A DNA stretch of 64,000 nucleotides from NCBI GenBank assembly GCA_947492375.1, contig CANLMI010000001.1:1339275-1403274 (forward strand), written 5' to 3'. Both the position numbers and the translations under genes were made by a program. Positions 9,465 through 19,401 of this stretch are shown in pieces; the first letter of the stretch is position 1; the number at the start of each line of letters is the position of its first letter. Source of the DNA: an uncultured Kordiimonas sp. GTDB taxonomy: Bacteria > Pseudomonadota > Alphaproteobacteria > Sphingomonadales > Kordiimonadaceae. The notes under the pieces were generated by a model. That model was not told the DNA's origin. It worked only from the letters and a program-made list of their open reading frames with translations, and searched no databases.

Positions 9465-10073
9465 ATGCGTAGAGAGAGCCAATACCTACATGCTTGTGAA
9501 TGGAACCCAGGACTTGATAACAGCCACCTTACACTAGGAGAGGTCTTAAATACCCTTCCAGGTATTGAACAGAGTGCTGTTCACTGGTTGGTAAGATTAT
9601 TTGAAAACCCAGCTTCGCCTCTATCTTTTCCAGGTCAAATATCACTCAAAAGACACGATGCATTACATGTCTTATTAGGGCGTGGTTTAAATAACCAGGA
9701 TGAAGCATTTGTAATTGGTTTTACAATGGGCACCGTTAAGGATACAAAAAAATGGCATCGTGTATTTTTTACCTGGGTTACAAAATATTTATATCCCACT
9801 CCTTATAGGTTTACAGATGATGATAAAATTGCGTTTGAGCTAGGCTTTCAACAAGGCAGAAAACATCAAGTTAATGATGTTCACCTTATACCTTTTGAAA
9901 ATAAGCCTAACTATAAAATTAAAGACTTGAGATTAGAACTAGGCATAAATGTTCATGACTTATATGCCGCTTATAGACTAGAGCAGTCGCTCATTCCCAA
10001 TACATTCGAAAGCAGGAGACTAGATATAGATTACGGAAACGTAGATCCCAGTTCTATATCTCCGCCGACATAA
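9465..10073 (+). CDS. Coq4-like protein with an HDxxHx11E zinc motif
   Basis: The protein has 202 residues, no signal peptide and no membrane segment. The motif HDALH begins near residue 66, and exactly eleven residues later comes a glutamate. This reproduces the HDxxHx11E zinc-ligand pattern that defines Coq4, the ubiquinone-biosynthesis protein. Surrounding residues (LLGRGLNNQDEAFVIGFTMG) also fit the helical Coq4 core. The family resemblance is my reading of the motif, not a search result. The gene starts 3 bp after the ABC ATPase and is the last of the operon. A quinone role is not expected from its neighbours, so it may act on a lipid or the imported ligand; this is inference. Confidence 0.6.
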   Translation: MRRESQYLHACEWNPGLDNSHLTLGEVLNTLPGIEQSAVHWLVRLFENPASPLSFPGQISLKRHDALHVLLGRGLNNQDEAFVIGFTMGTVKDTKKWHRVFFTWVTKYLYPTPYRFTDDDKIAFELGFQQGRKHQVNDVHLIPFENKPNYKIKDLRLELGINVHDLYAAYRLEQSLIPNTFESRRLDIDYGNVDPSSISPPT

Positions 10074-10272
10074 TAACAAAATTAACTTCCTTATCTTTCA
10101 AACTTTTCATCCTACTGTTTCAACTAATACCTTACTCTATATAAATTTATGGCATAGAATTATAGACATCAGTGTCATACACATAGCTTATTAATATTAT
10201 TAAATTTTATATACTCTTAGAATTTTCATACGCCATTTTGAATACGTATTCAGTTTTAAACTCATTTTAAGA

Positions 10273-10305
10273 CACGTTGGAGAATGTTTGCTATTCTCCA
10301 ACGTG
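10273..10305. terminator. Perfect 13-bp hairpin between convergent genes
   Basis: A 13-bp perfect inverted repeat (CACGTTGGAGAAT and its complement) encloses a 7-nt loop. It lies in the 311-bp gap between the end of the ABC operon and the end of the convergent S9 peptidase gene. There is no strong T-run on either side. It may be a bidirectional terminator or an RNA 3'-end stabiliser. Nothing else is recognisable in 10074-10384. Confidence 0.55.
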
Positions 10306-10384
10306 CAATGCCAATGCACACCAAAAATATTGAGCTATATCGCCACTAAAACCTAAGTTATTTCACTATGATAAAAGATGTACA

Positions 10385-12484
10385 TTATCTATATGAGCGC
10401 GAAGGCTTATGTTTCTTTGCCAACGTTTTTTCATTGTGCATTTTCAAAAGTGTTTCTGTTGGATTATGCTCCATCAAAAAGCCTTCAACAATTTCAAGAT
10501 ACTTCTGGCGTAATTCCTCTGTACCTAAAGTATGCTTTACTTCTTCCAATTCAAAATAATCGAAAGTTTTTTTCGCCTTCTTTAGCGCTTTAGCAAACTT
10601 TTGCGATTGCTTTACAGAATGATATTCATCTTCGTCTCCATGCATAAGTAATATCGGCGCTTTAATATTATTTACAAAAGTGATCGGAGATATATCTGCC
10701 AACTCCTTCTTTTTTTTGTTACCTGCAATACGTTGATAATACTCGTAATCGGTATTGTAGGCACCATCATCTTTGAACATTCTTTTAACGTCACTTACAC
10801 CGCTCCATGCGATAGCGCATTTGTATGTATCAGGTTCGGTAGCAACCCCCATTAATGCTGCATATCCTCCATAAAGTTTACCCATAATACAAACGCTATC
10901 TTCCTTGGCATATCCTTCATCAATGGCCCAGAAGGCAGCATCAGACAGATCTTTCTGCATGTCACCACCCCATTCACCACGGCCAAGGCTGGAAAAACGA
11001 TCACCATACCCCGCTGATCCACGGTAATTAGGCTGAATTACAATATACCCACGATTAGCGAGATATTGTGCAGTATAATCCCAGCCCCAGTAATTTCGAC
11101 CAGTTGAATATGTGTGTGGAAGCACAATGGCCGGCAAGGGCTTACTATCAAAAGTATTGGGGATAGTGAGATATGCAGAAATTTGAACACCATCACGGGC
11201 CATATAGGTTATTGGCTTAACCGTCGCCATTTGCTGTACTTGAACCTCTGGTAATTTAGTACCAAGAAAGTTCATTTTTTTCTTTTCAACATCATAATGA
11301 TAATATGACCCTGGTTCACGATCACTCTTGACCAAAACAACCATATTCTGTTCATCATCACTACGAGATTGAATAAATACATCGCCTTTTGCGGCTTTCT
11401 CCAGCGCTTGCATCGTTGCTTTATATTTATCATCAAAGTAAACTTTCTTGCGCTTACCATCATGATAGACTGCGGCTAGAGGCTTTTGCTTTGTATTGGA
11501 GTATATCAGGCTGGAAACATCAACATTATCATGTTCATAGACTTTGCCATTGAGTTCTCCACTTGCAATATCAAATTTAAAAATTGCGTCGCGGCCCGTT
11601 GCCAAAGACGAGAGAACGTAAAATTCATTTGGGGCACTACCAAACATTAAAGGCGTGAACTTACCTTCTTCAAACAATTCATTATCGCTCAGTTGTTTCC
11701 AATCTTGGTCATTCATACCACGAATAACCATTACACTTTTGCCTTTACGGCCTTTACCATAACCAAAGCGAATATTGCCACCTCGATCAGAATACCAATC
11801 ATTGAGTTTGACACCGGAAATCTTTGGTGACTTCATATAAAGTTCCATATCACCGGTATAAATGTTCAGCTTATAAACATCTGAGACTTCGCCTCTTTGA
11901 TAACTTTGAAGCCAATTTCTATTTCTTGGTTTTCCGACCAAAACATGCTGAGGATCATCCCGCCAAACATTAATAAGGTCAGCCGCACTAAAATGGCGAA
12001 GGTCTTTTCCTGCCTTCGAGCCATCAGTTCTTAATTCTTTGAATTCTTTACCATCGCGGCTTACTACGTATAGAACACTAGTCCAAACTTTAACCTTTGT
12101 CCGTTTCAGCTTTGCTCTTTTGAAGAGCTTAAATAGTATCCTTTCATTGTTTGCCCAATTAACATCAGAAATCCTGATATCATCTATATTCTCTTTTGCG
12201 ATCTGCATGAGGGCAGTCTTATTTATGATACCTTCCTCAGTGAGGTCAGCAACAAATAGATAACTACCAGAGGCTTTATAATGCAGGACAAATACAATTG
12301 ATTTGCCATCCGGTGAAATTTGAACATTCTTAATATTCGTGTCTGCAGCAAACGCGCTGATCGGCACAATATCTTGCGCAGTTTCTTCTTTAACTTTGTT
12401 TTCTTCTGCCCAAACACCAGGACTGTTCGTCAAAGAAATACAAATTCCTAGAGTTACAGCGGCTATTATTGGAAATTTTTTCAT
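10385..12484 (-). CDS. S9-family (prolyl oligopeptidase-like) protein lacking the catalytic serine
   Basis: The protein has 699 residues. A signal peptide of about 26 residues ends at VWA. A seven-bladed-propeller-like region fills the first 430 residues, followed by the alpha/beta hydrolase domain. The acid (HGDEDEY region near 630) and histidine (EEVKHTLG) positions look conserved. The nucleophile elbow, which should read GxSYGGY, is GKLYGGY, with leucine at about residue 537 (codon CTT at 10874-10876 on the minus strand). The neighbouring paralogue keeps serine. The protein is therefore probably catalytically dead, unless the base is a sequencing error. A strong GGGGGA ribosome site precedes the ATG. 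The gene lies 29 bp downstream of its paralogue and is probably co-transcribed with it. Confidence 0.8.
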   Translation of the reverse strand: MKKFPIIAAVTLGICISLTNSPGVWAEENKVKEETAQDIVPISAFAADTNIKNVQISPDGKSIVFVLHYKASGSYLFVADLTEEGIINKTALMQIAKENIDDIRISDVNWANNERILFKLFKRAKLKRTKVKVWTSVLYVVSRDGKEFKELRTDGSKAGKDLRHFSAADLINVWRDDPQHVLVGKPRNRNWLQSYQRGEVSDVYKLNIYTGDMELYMKSPKISGVKLNDWYSDRGGNIRFGYGKGRKGKSVMVIRGMNDQDWKQLSDNELFEEGKFTPLMFGSAPNEFYVLSSLATGRDAIFKFDIASGELNGKVYEHDNVDVSSLIYSNTKQKPLAAVYHDGKRKKVYFDDKYKATMQALEKAAKGDVFIQSRSDDEQNMVVLVKSDREPGSYYHYDVEKKKMNFLGTKLPEVQVQQMATVKPITYMARDGVQISAYLTIPNTFDSKPLPAIVLPHTYSTGRNYWGWDYTAQYLANRGYIVIQPNYRGSAGYGDRFSSLGRGEWGGDMQKDLSDAAFWAIDEGYAKEDSVCIMGKLYGGYAALMGVATEPDTYKCAIAWSGVSDVKRMFKDDGAYNTDYEYYQRIAGNKKKKELADISPITFVNNIKAPILLMHGDEDEYHSVKQSQKFAKALKKAKKTFDYFELEEVKHTLGTEELRQKYLEIVEGFLMEHNPTETLLKMHNEKTLAKKHKPSRSYR

Positions 12485-12513
12485 GACAGGTCCCCCTTAT
12501 GACACGATGACAT

Positions 12514-14571
12514 TTATTCTGTTTTATTTTGAAGTTTTTCGCTTGGATTATATTTTATTAGAAAACTTTCTAGCGCTTCTAAAAACGTTTGCTCGGCCTC
12601 TTTTGTCTCTGGACTGTGGCCAAGCCCTGGCAATTCAATATACTCAAAATTAGTTTTCTTCTGCTTTTTGAGTGCCTTAGCTAGCAACCTTGATTGTTCG
12701 ATGTACACGATATCATCTTCAGTTCCATGAACGAGTAACAACGGCCTTTCGATGCGCTTAGCTTGAAAAAGTGGTGAAATTTTCCGCAGTTCTTTTTTCT
12801 TCTTGCCGCCTGTTACGCGCCAATACCATCCACTTTTTTTTGTATAAGCATCATCTTGCTCGAGAATAAGTTTAATATCGGTCACTGGTGCCCATGCAAC
12901 CGCGCATGTAAATTTATCAGGGTCATCAATAATACCCATCAATGCTGCGTAGCCACCATAACTGCCACCAACGATACAAATACTGTCTTTCTCAGTATAC
13001 CCATTTCGCACCAACCACTTGGCACCATCGGCGATATCTTGTTGCATATCACCTCCCCATTCCGCATACCCCAGGGCTGTAAAACGAGCGCCAAAGCCAG
13101 TTGAACCACGGAAATTTGGCTGTAAAACCACATACCCTCGGTTGGTGAGAAATTGCACCCATGTATTCCAGCTTTTGTAATCTCTTGAATGCGGACCACC
13201 GTGCGGCATCACAATGGCTGGCAACGCCTCACCCTTTACATAATTTTTTGGCAAACTCAGATATGCAGGAATATCAACACCATCACGCGCGCTATATGTT
13301 ACTGGCTGCATATTTGCCATTTTTTCAGGGTCTATCGCAGGATTAACTGCCCCTAATTTGAAGGCTTTTTTTTCAGTATGATCATAGAACCAGATATCAC
13401 CTGGATTCTGTTCATTTTCAGCCCAGACAATATAGCGAGTTTCGTCAAGGCTTTTACTCCCTAAATATATTTCTCCGGTCTCTCCCGTTGCTTTATCCAT
13501 ATCTTGGAGCATCGCTGAAAAATCATCGTCATAGATAGTACGCCCAAAGGTTTGACCAAAATGCGATACGCCCTGGACCTTACCTTTTGTCGGTGAGTAA
13601 TATAACGAAGATGCGCTAATCTGGGGATCATTAAAAATAGGTGCCTTTAGACGCCCGCGCTTTATATCGAACCGATAAATTGCTGTGCGCCCAGTCGCAT
13701 AAGAGCTTGATACATACAATTCATCATCGTCCTTGCCAAAAAACATGGGGTCAAATTTACCACGTTCAAATAATTCATTATCGTCAAGGCGTATCCAATC
13801 ACTTTCAGGATTGCGGCGAATCAGCATTATGGCTTCTTCTGCCTCATCCTCGCCATAGCCAAGTCGAATATTACCTTTATAATCGGCAAGCCAAACATAC
13901 ATTTTAGCGCCTGCGATATTATGTTTTGGGGTTATATTTTCAAGTTCTGCGGTACGAATATTAAGGCGAAAAACATCCGTAACTATATCCCGATCGTCAT
14001 CGTTCCCTTTTTTAGGTGTTTCCACCACTTGTTCCAAAAGCACATAGTTTGATTGCTCTGGAAGTAAATGGGAAATTTGATAATAAATTCGCTGGGGTTG
14101 CTTTTTCTTTTTGCGTTTTTTTGATTTCTTCTGGACAGATTGCTCAGCCTGTATATCAAACAGTTTCAACAAATCCTTACCGTCATAGTCAATAGCAAAA
14201 ATTTCGATTGAAGGCTCTTCATCTATTTTCGGCAGAAGGCCTGAATACCGCGTATACTGTATGATCAACCGATCTGTATCAGCCCAAAAGACACGATGGT
14301 GATAGACATCTTTAGGAACTTCGATCTTATGAGTTATATCAAACCCATTAATATTAATGGTACCAATCTGAAGCTCTTCAATATCGCCTATGCGTCTACT
14401 GATAATCAGACGCTCACCACTAGGGTTTAGGCGCGGAGATTTAAGTTGAGGGTAAGCAACAAAATGCTCGACTGGCACCAAGTCAAAGTCGACATCACTT
14501 GAAACCTGGCTAGCAAGTATACAACTCGTGCACCATAATAAACTTGATAAGATAATTGATAAAATACGCAT
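12514..14571 (-). CDS. Secreted S9-family serine peptidase (prolyl oligopeptidase-like)
   Basis: The start chosen is the ATG at 14571, which has a GGGGG ribosome site and begins the signal peptide MRILSIILSSLLWCTSC; an upstream TTG would add seven residues. The protein has about 685 residues. The N-terminal propeller-like domain is followed by a hydrolase domain with a full triad: GGSYGGY nucleophile, HGTEDDI acid and GLGHSPE histidine. A cysteine at the end of the signal region (WCTSC) makes a lipoprotein possible. It is expected to trim short peptides in the periplasm or outside. A lysine-rich insertion (about residues 150-160) is unusual. It is a close paralogue of the serine-less protein at 10385. 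Confidence 0.85.
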   Translation of the reverse strand: MRILSIILSSLLWCTSCILASQVSSDVDFDLVPVEHFVAYPQLKSPRLNPSGERLIISRRIGDIEELQIGTININGFDITHKIEVPKDVYHHRVFWADTDRLIIQYTRYSGLLPKIDEEPSIEIFAIDYDGKDLLKLFDIQAEQSVQKKSKKRKKKKQPQRIYYQISHLLPEQSNYVLLEQVVETPKKGNDDDRDIVTDVFRLNIRTAELENITPKHNIAGAKMYVWLADYKGNIRLGYGEDEAEEAIMLIRRNPESDWIRLDDNELFERGKFDPMFFGKDDDELYVSSSYATGRTAIYRFDIKRGRLKAPIFNDPQISASSLYYSPTKGKVQGVSHFGQTFGRTIYDDDFSAMLQDMDKATGETGEIYLGSKSLDETRYIVWAENEQNPGDIWFYDHTEKKAFKLGAVNPAIDPEKMANMQPVTYSARDGVDIPAYLSLPKNYVKGEALPAIVMPHGGPHSRDYKSWNTWVQFLTNRGYVVLQPNFRGSTGFGARFTALGYAEWGGDMQQDIADGAKWLVRNGYTEKDSICIVGGSYGGYAALMGIIDDPDKFTCAVAWAPVTDIKLILEQDDAYTKKSGWYWRVTGGKKKKELRKISPLFQAKRIERPLLLVHGTEDDIVYIEQSRLLAKALKKQKKTNFEYIELPGLGHSPETKEAEQTFLEALESFLIKYNPSEKLQNKTE

Positions 14572-14850
14572 GCTGCCCCCAACATTGATCAAGAGTGACC
14601 TACCTCACATTTTTGTGAACATTACAAATATTATCTACATAATCAATTATTATTTAAGGAAATTTTTGTTGGTTTCATCCAAAGACTATACAGCATCACT
14701 ACGCCTACGCCTACGCGTCCAACTTCAATCAATTCTGAGGCTATGACACTGATTACCGCATAGTTAGGGTATTATTATTTTTATTATATAGTTTAACCTA
14801 TCTTAAGTTTAGTCGCCATTAGTCATGAAAGCAGAGTACGATGGCAGAAA

Positions 14851-17142
14851 CTAAATGACGTTAAAACCCTCTTTTACCAAGGGCAAGGTTCGAACGCGGT
14901 GGCCCGATGCAGAATATATCGCGTTGCATACTGCCGGGGCCAGAGGGGTTAGTGCAGGCTCGCCCGCGCCTGTTGGCGGGTTATCACTTTGAATAAAATG
15001 TACATCTACGCTAGGTGCTTGCGATATCCTAAGAAGCGAATATGTATCAAAGTTCTTTTGCTCTACCCTACCCTGTTTCATTGTTATTTCTTGCTCAAAC
15101 ATCGCACTCAGGCCGTCGATCACAGAACCTTGGCACTGGTTTTCCGCCCCGCTTAAATTGATAATTGGCCCAACATCACCCACAACAGTAACATGATGAA
15201 CTTTGACATCTTTTGTTTCGCTTACACTCACTTCAGCAACTTCAGCAAAATAGCCGCCATGACTGAAATGAAAGGCTAACCCTAACCCTCTGCCTTTTGG
15301 TAGCGTTCTACCCCAACCCGCTTTCAATGCAGCCATTTGAATAACGTCCACCGCCCTTTCAGCATTCAAACTATTCGCATTTTGAGCACCCCTACGTTCA
15401 GCGGTTCCAATCATCTCAAGCAAAAATTCAAGGTGGTCAACACCCGCAGTCGTTGAAAGCTCATGTAAGAAACTCTGAACCACCCAAGCATGGGTGTTCG
15501 AGTTCGGCGCTCGCCACAAACCACAGCGTGTCTTTAATGGAATTAAAGACTGTGTTAGCTGGAAATTTTCAATAAACGATGCAGGAAACTCTTCCTTTGG
15601 CCGCCTCGGCACACCGGCAATCACCGATTTTTCGCCGTCTTCACTGAAGGTGATCAAATGATCTCCCCAACGAGTAACCCGTCCATCAGGATCAACGCTT
15701 CCTTTAACAGCATGAAACCCACCTACGCGGTAAAAATCATGCATCATATCATCTTCACGGCTCCACTGTAGTTTGACAGGAGCGTTTATATATTTGGAAA
15801 TTGCAGCTGCTTCACAGACACTATCATTCACTAACCGGCGCCCAAATCCGCCGCCAGCGCGTGTTTGATTAACAACCACTTTGCTAGCATCCAAACCAAC
15901 CGTATGTGCAATATTATTAACCGCTCGCCCTGGTGACTGAGTTGGCGCCCACACTTCGACCCTATCATTGCGGTACCATGCCGTACAATTCTGTGGTTCA
16001 AGCGTAGCGTGGGCAATAAAATGATGGGTATAGAAAGCCTGAATTGATTTAGCAGTATCGCTTACAGCCTCCTCCACAGCCCCCGTTTGATAAAGCGTGT
16101 GCTGCGCTGGTTGCGCTTTTAATAACCTTGCTTGTTCAATCAGCTCAAACCAATCATCCTTTGAGGCATCGCTTTCATCCCATTCAACTTTCAACTTTTC
16201 CTTTGCGCGAAAGGCAGCCCATGTGGATGTTGCAACTATGGCCACACCGTTGGATAGTTCAAGTGGATGCCCATTCCCTTCCAGCGGAAACACATGTTTC
16301 ACATCAGGTAATTTTAAAACCTCATCGTAATTGGCGTTTTTCACACAGCCACCAATTGCCGGGCACTTTTCATAAACCGCATATAACATGTCAGGCAAGG
16401 TCTGATCGATGCCAAAAAGCGGTTGGCCAGTCACTAGGGCATAATTATCAACCCCTGTAATACGCTTACCTAGTAGTTTAAAATTTTTACGCTTCTTCAA
16501 TCGTATCTTATTTTTTTCAGGCACTGGTATGGTCGCTGCTTTATCACCAAGTTGCCCATATGGTATTCTTCTACCCGTCTTTGCATGAATAACATGGCCC
16601 AATTCTGTCGAGCATTCACCCAAGGGCACATTCCATATTTTGGCGGCCGCCGCTCGCAACATATATCGCGCGGCAGCACCAGCATATCGCAAGGCATCAT
16701 AATTCGTTGCAACAGACCTTGATCCACCTGCATTCTGCCGGCCAAAGATACTCTCATCAATCGGCGACTGCTCTACGACGACGTCACGCCAATCGGCGTC
16801 TAGCTCCTCAGCAATAATCATCGGTAAGGAAGTTTTTATTCCCTGCCCAACCTCGGGATTCTTAGAGTAAATAGCGACCTTCCCATCTATGGAAATCCTA
16901 ATATATGCGTTCAGCTCACTCAGCGTATTTGACCTTGCGGCTTTAGACGCTTCACTTAAGTTGAAGACCAACAAAAGCCCTAAGCCTCCTGCCCCCCAAA
17001 GCTTTAAAAATGAACGGCGGTTTATGTCGGGCGATATCATAGCGCTCGAATTCTCAGAAATTCCATGAGCTATAATTGGGTCAATTTCATCTAGGATTTC
17101 TTCAAATACACTGGCCTTGGGTGTGGAAGCTATTTCTTTCAT
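14851..17142 (-). CDS. iorB: Molybdopterin-binding large subunit of an isoquinoline-1-oxidoreductase-like enzyme
   Basis: The protein has 763 residues. A 40-residue N-terminal extension precedes a twin-arginine signal ([13 protein letters not shown], arginines 42-43), so the folded enzyme would be exported by Tat. The xanthine-dehydrogenase-family molybdopterin domains follow, with [11 protein letters not shown] and, near the C-terminus, [14 protein letters not shown], which carries the active-site glutamate. IorB-type proteins hydroxylate N-heteroaromatics or oxidise aldehydes; the substrate cannot be told here. The gene overlaps the 2Fe-2S subunit gene by 4 bp (ATGA), with an AGGGGAGG ribosome site. 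No dedicated cytochrome c or XdhC-like maturation gene is adjacent. Confidence 0.85.
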   Translation of the reverse strand: MKEIASTPKASVFEEILDEIDPIIAHGISENSSAMISPDINRRSFLKLWGAGGLGLLLVFNLSEASKAARSNTLSELNAYIRISIDGKVAIYSKNPEVGQGIKTSLPMIIAEELDADWRDVVVEQSPIDESIFGRQNAGGSRSVATNYDALRYAGAAARYMLRAAAAKIWNVPLGECSTELGHVIHAKTGRRIPYGQLGDKAATIPVPEKNKIRLKKRKNFKLLGKRITGVDNYALVTGQPLFGIDQTLPDMLYAVYEKCPAIGGCVKNANYDEVLKLPDVKHVFPLEGNGHPLELSNGVAIVATSTWAAFRAKEKLKVEWDESDASKDDWFELIEQARLLKAQPAQHTLYQTGAVEEAVSDTAKSIQAFYTHHFIAHATLEPQNCTAWYRNDRVEVWAPTQSPGRAVNNIAHTVGLDASKVVVNQTRAGGGFGRRLVNDSVCEAAAISKYINAPVKLQWSREDDMMHDFYRVGGFHAVKGSVDPDGRVTRWGDHLITFSEDGEKSVIAGVPRRPKEEFPASFIENFQLTQSLIPLKTRCGLWRAPNSNTHAWVVQSFLHELSTTAGVDHLEFLLEMIGTAERRGAQNANSLNAERAVDVIQMAALKAGWGRTLPKGRGLGLAFHFSHGGYFAEVAEVSVSETKDVKVHHVTVVGDVGPIINLSGAENQCQGSVIDGLSAMFEQEITMKQGRVEQKNFDTYSLLRISQAPSVDVHFIQSDNPPTGAGEPALTPLAPAVCNAIYSASGHRVRTLPLVKEGFNVI

Positions 17143-17627
17143 TCTATACCTCCCCTTTTATTGTATGTATTTGCCGCGACACGAACAGCAGCTCTGATAC
17201 GATTATAGGTGCCACACCGACAGTAATTGCCTTCCAAGGCATTATCAATTTCTTCATCACTGGGATCAGGGTTTTCTGCTAGCAGAGCAGCCGCCGACAT
17301 GATTTGACCTGCCTGACAGTAACCGCATTGAGCGACATCTTTTTCAATCCAGGCTTTCTGAAGTGGGTGTAATGCCCCGCCTTCTGCGGCCAAACCTTCA
17401 ATTGTCATGATTTTTTGATCACCTACTGCCGACACAGGGAAGGAACATGATCGAGCTGCTATCCCATCTATATGCATGGTACAGGCGCCGCAAGCCGCAA
17501 TACCACATCCATATTTGGTGCCAACCAACCCCAAAGCATCACGTAATACCCAAAGAAGTGGCGTTTCTTCTTCCACTTCTTCTACAAAATGCCTTTTGCC
17601 ATTCACATCTAGCATGTAATCAGGCAC
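17139..17627 (-). CDS. iorA: 2Fe-2S small subunit of an isoquinoline-1-oxidoreductase-like enzyme
   Basis: The protein has 162 residues, the usual length for the family. The plant-type ferredoxin cluster is seen as CGIAACGAC (from residue 41) plus a later SCSF cysteine. The second 2Fe-2S cluster is in the helical C-terminal domain as CGYCQAG and CRCGTYNRI. It passes electrons from the molybdenum site of the large subunit. There is no signal peptide, so it would be carried out together with the Tat-targeted large subunit. It is first in a two-gene operon. Confidence 0.88.
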   Translation of the reverse strand: MPDYMLDVNGKRHFVEEVEEETPLLWVLRDALGLVGTKYGCGIAACGACTMHIDGIAARSCSFPVSAVGDQKIMTIEGLAAEGGALHPLQKAWIEKDVAQCGYCQAGQIMSAAALLAENPDPSDEEIDNALEGNYCRCGTYNRIRAAVRVAANTYNKRGGIE

Positions 17628-18094
17628 AAACCGCCTCCATATCGCTCAAAACAGATTAGAAAAATAAATACAGTGGACGGCAAAAAAAAATGCCTTTGCG
17701 GCAAAACGTTGTACTGTAAAGTTGAGCGGAACTTACAATAAAATGAATGGTGCCTACACACACGATCTGCAAGCTTACCGAATGGTCTAAATCCATCTAT
17801 AGCTTTAGTCTTTGGAATAAGGGTTATTCGTTATCGAATGTTTTTAAAATGGCGGCCTTTTGAAGGTTTTTCAGATATTTACTATGCCGAATGCATGAGT
17901 TCTTTACCAAAAACATTTAGCTGACCTTGGCCAAAATTAGGCGTCTAAAGTCAAGGAAATAGCCTTTGTAGATCACATTATCCATACTGCAACATCAACC
18001 AAACAATATCTACTCTTATAAGATTAGCTCTGAATAGCTTCATAAGTTTCATCAAAACTACTATGTGACCGGATATCCTCATATTACGGTTAAA
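17628..18094. other. Intergenic region upstream of the iorAB-like operon
   Basis: These 467 bp lie between the start of the 2Fe-2S subunit gene and the end of the LytTR gene, both on the minus strand. No coding sequence is convincing. The region should contain the iorAB promoter. No clear inverted repeat of operator quality was seen. Confidence 0.4.
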
Positions 18095-18931
18095 TCACGG
18101 TAAATTAACCCTGAGGCTAGAACGATACTTCCTGCTACACGGAATATTTTGATTGTCATTCATCGTCAAAACGAGGCCTCCTTCACCATCCGATTGTAGA
18201 TCTTGAATCCCATCTAAATTTACAATGTAAGATCTATGTACACGGGCGAAATTCACCCCCGCTTCACTTAAGCAGGTTTCCATATCTTTGAGAGTACCAC
18301 GCACTAGATACTGGTTAGCGCTTGTTTTTATATCCAGATAGTTCATGCCAGACTTTATCCACAGAATATCTCTACCGTGCACAAAGACCGTACGGCCATT
18401 CGACTTTAACGTTATGCGCTTGGTTTCTTTCGCCTCTTGAGTGGCCGCGGCTAGCTCTTGTCGTGCGTTATAAAGTTGTAGACCTAAAGTATAAAAGGCA
18501 ATCGATCCCACATAAAATAATAGGATTTTCCTATATTCATAGACCACCTCCTGAAGCCAGTCAGGGCCAAAATTATAAGCCTCACCAAAACAGAAGGGCA
18601 ATAAGAAATGCCTGAGTGCTATCATCAGCACAATGACGAAAACAGCTACAATCATGCTCGACACGGCATGAATCCATAGGGCAGTTTTCATGCTGGCTAT
18701 ATCTAAGGGAAACCGCTGATTGATATATGATATGATCGGCAGAGATAGTGCTAACGCTAAAATTGCTGTCCCTTCAACGACAAAGATATATAGAAAATCT
18801 GGTGCAAGGTTTTGCCGCGTTTTTTCCGTTGCAAGAGACAAGACATCAACAACCATGAAAGCAAGTAAAAAGCCCAGAATATAAACCGTTACTTTCCTTT
18901 GCATTGCGACGTTACCTCTATGATTTATCAT
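18095..18931 (-). CDS. Membrane-anchored LytTR-family transcriptional regulator
   Basis: The ATG at 18931 has AGGAG 5-7 bp upstream and is preferred to a TTG seven codons earlier. The protein has about 278 residues. Four hydrophobic helices fill residues of about 10-160. A short linker helix follows, then a LytTR DNA-binding domain over the last 100 residues: ILWIKSGMNYLDIKT, FARVHRSYIVNLDGI and a final basic strand. There is no receiver domain, so the signal is probably sensed by the membrane part. It may control the neighbouring acyltransferase gene or the ior genes; that is position-based inference. Confidence 0.85.
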   Translation of the reverse strand: MINHRGNVAMQRKVTVYILGFLLAFMVVDVLSLATEKTRQNLAPDFLYIFVVEGTAILALALSLPIISYINQRFPLDIASMKTALWIHAVSSMIVAVFVIVLMIALRHFLLPFCFGEAYNFGPDWLQEVVYEYRKILLFYVGSIAFYTLGLQLYNARQELAAATQEAKETKRITLKSNGRTVFVHGRDILWIKSGMNYLDIKTSANQYLVRGTLKDMETCLSEAGVNFARVHRSYIVNLDGIQDLQSDGEGGLVLTMNDNQNIPCSRKYRSSLRVNLP

Positions 18932-19401
18932 CAAACTCCTGCCTCTGAACAATAGTAAAACTTATCTTAGCTCATACTGAAAACTTGTACCGAGAAGTAT
19001 CTCAAACGACGAGAAAAGTCTTCCGCCGAATAACCCTAATTAGCCGTTATTAAACACAAACCGAATGGATTTGACCCTGATCATGCCGATGATCGGCACC
19101 ATGGTATTGCAGTCCCTAATAGTGATCGTATGTAGAAACAAATGCAAATATTCGCATCGTCAAAAACAGTAATAGTAACAGCTAATTCAGTCACACTAAC
19201 AGGAGATACTCATGCGTATTGGAGTAAGGCTTTCCTCAATATTATCAACACTGATCACATATTTTGTAGTTAGTCATTTTGGGAACTCTCAGTGATTCAT
19301 GTTTTCAGATCATTATGGGTTACCCTAATGAACAAACATATTTTTCAAAGAAATAAATTCATCATACTCACTGAAAATATAACGAAAAAAGAAACTATCC
19401 G
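18932..19401. other. Intergenic region between divergent LytTR and acyltransferase genes
   Basis: This 470-bp region separates two divergent genes and must carry both promoters. The only coding candidate in it is the short open frame at 19212-19295. Nothing else was recognised. Confidence 0.35.
19212..19295 (+). CDS. Possible 27-residue small membrane peptide
   Basis: A short open frame of 27 codons starts at ATG 19212 and ends in TGA. It has AGGAGA six bases upstream, a much better ribosome site than chance would give. The peptide has a basic start (MRIGVRL) and then a hydrophobic stretch (ILSTLITYFVV). It could be a small membrane peptide, a leader peptide or the broken start of a lost gene. 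No family is recognised. It lies about 100 bp before the acyltransferase gene. Confidence 0.3.
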   Translation: MRIGVRLSSILSTLITYFVVSHFGNSQ

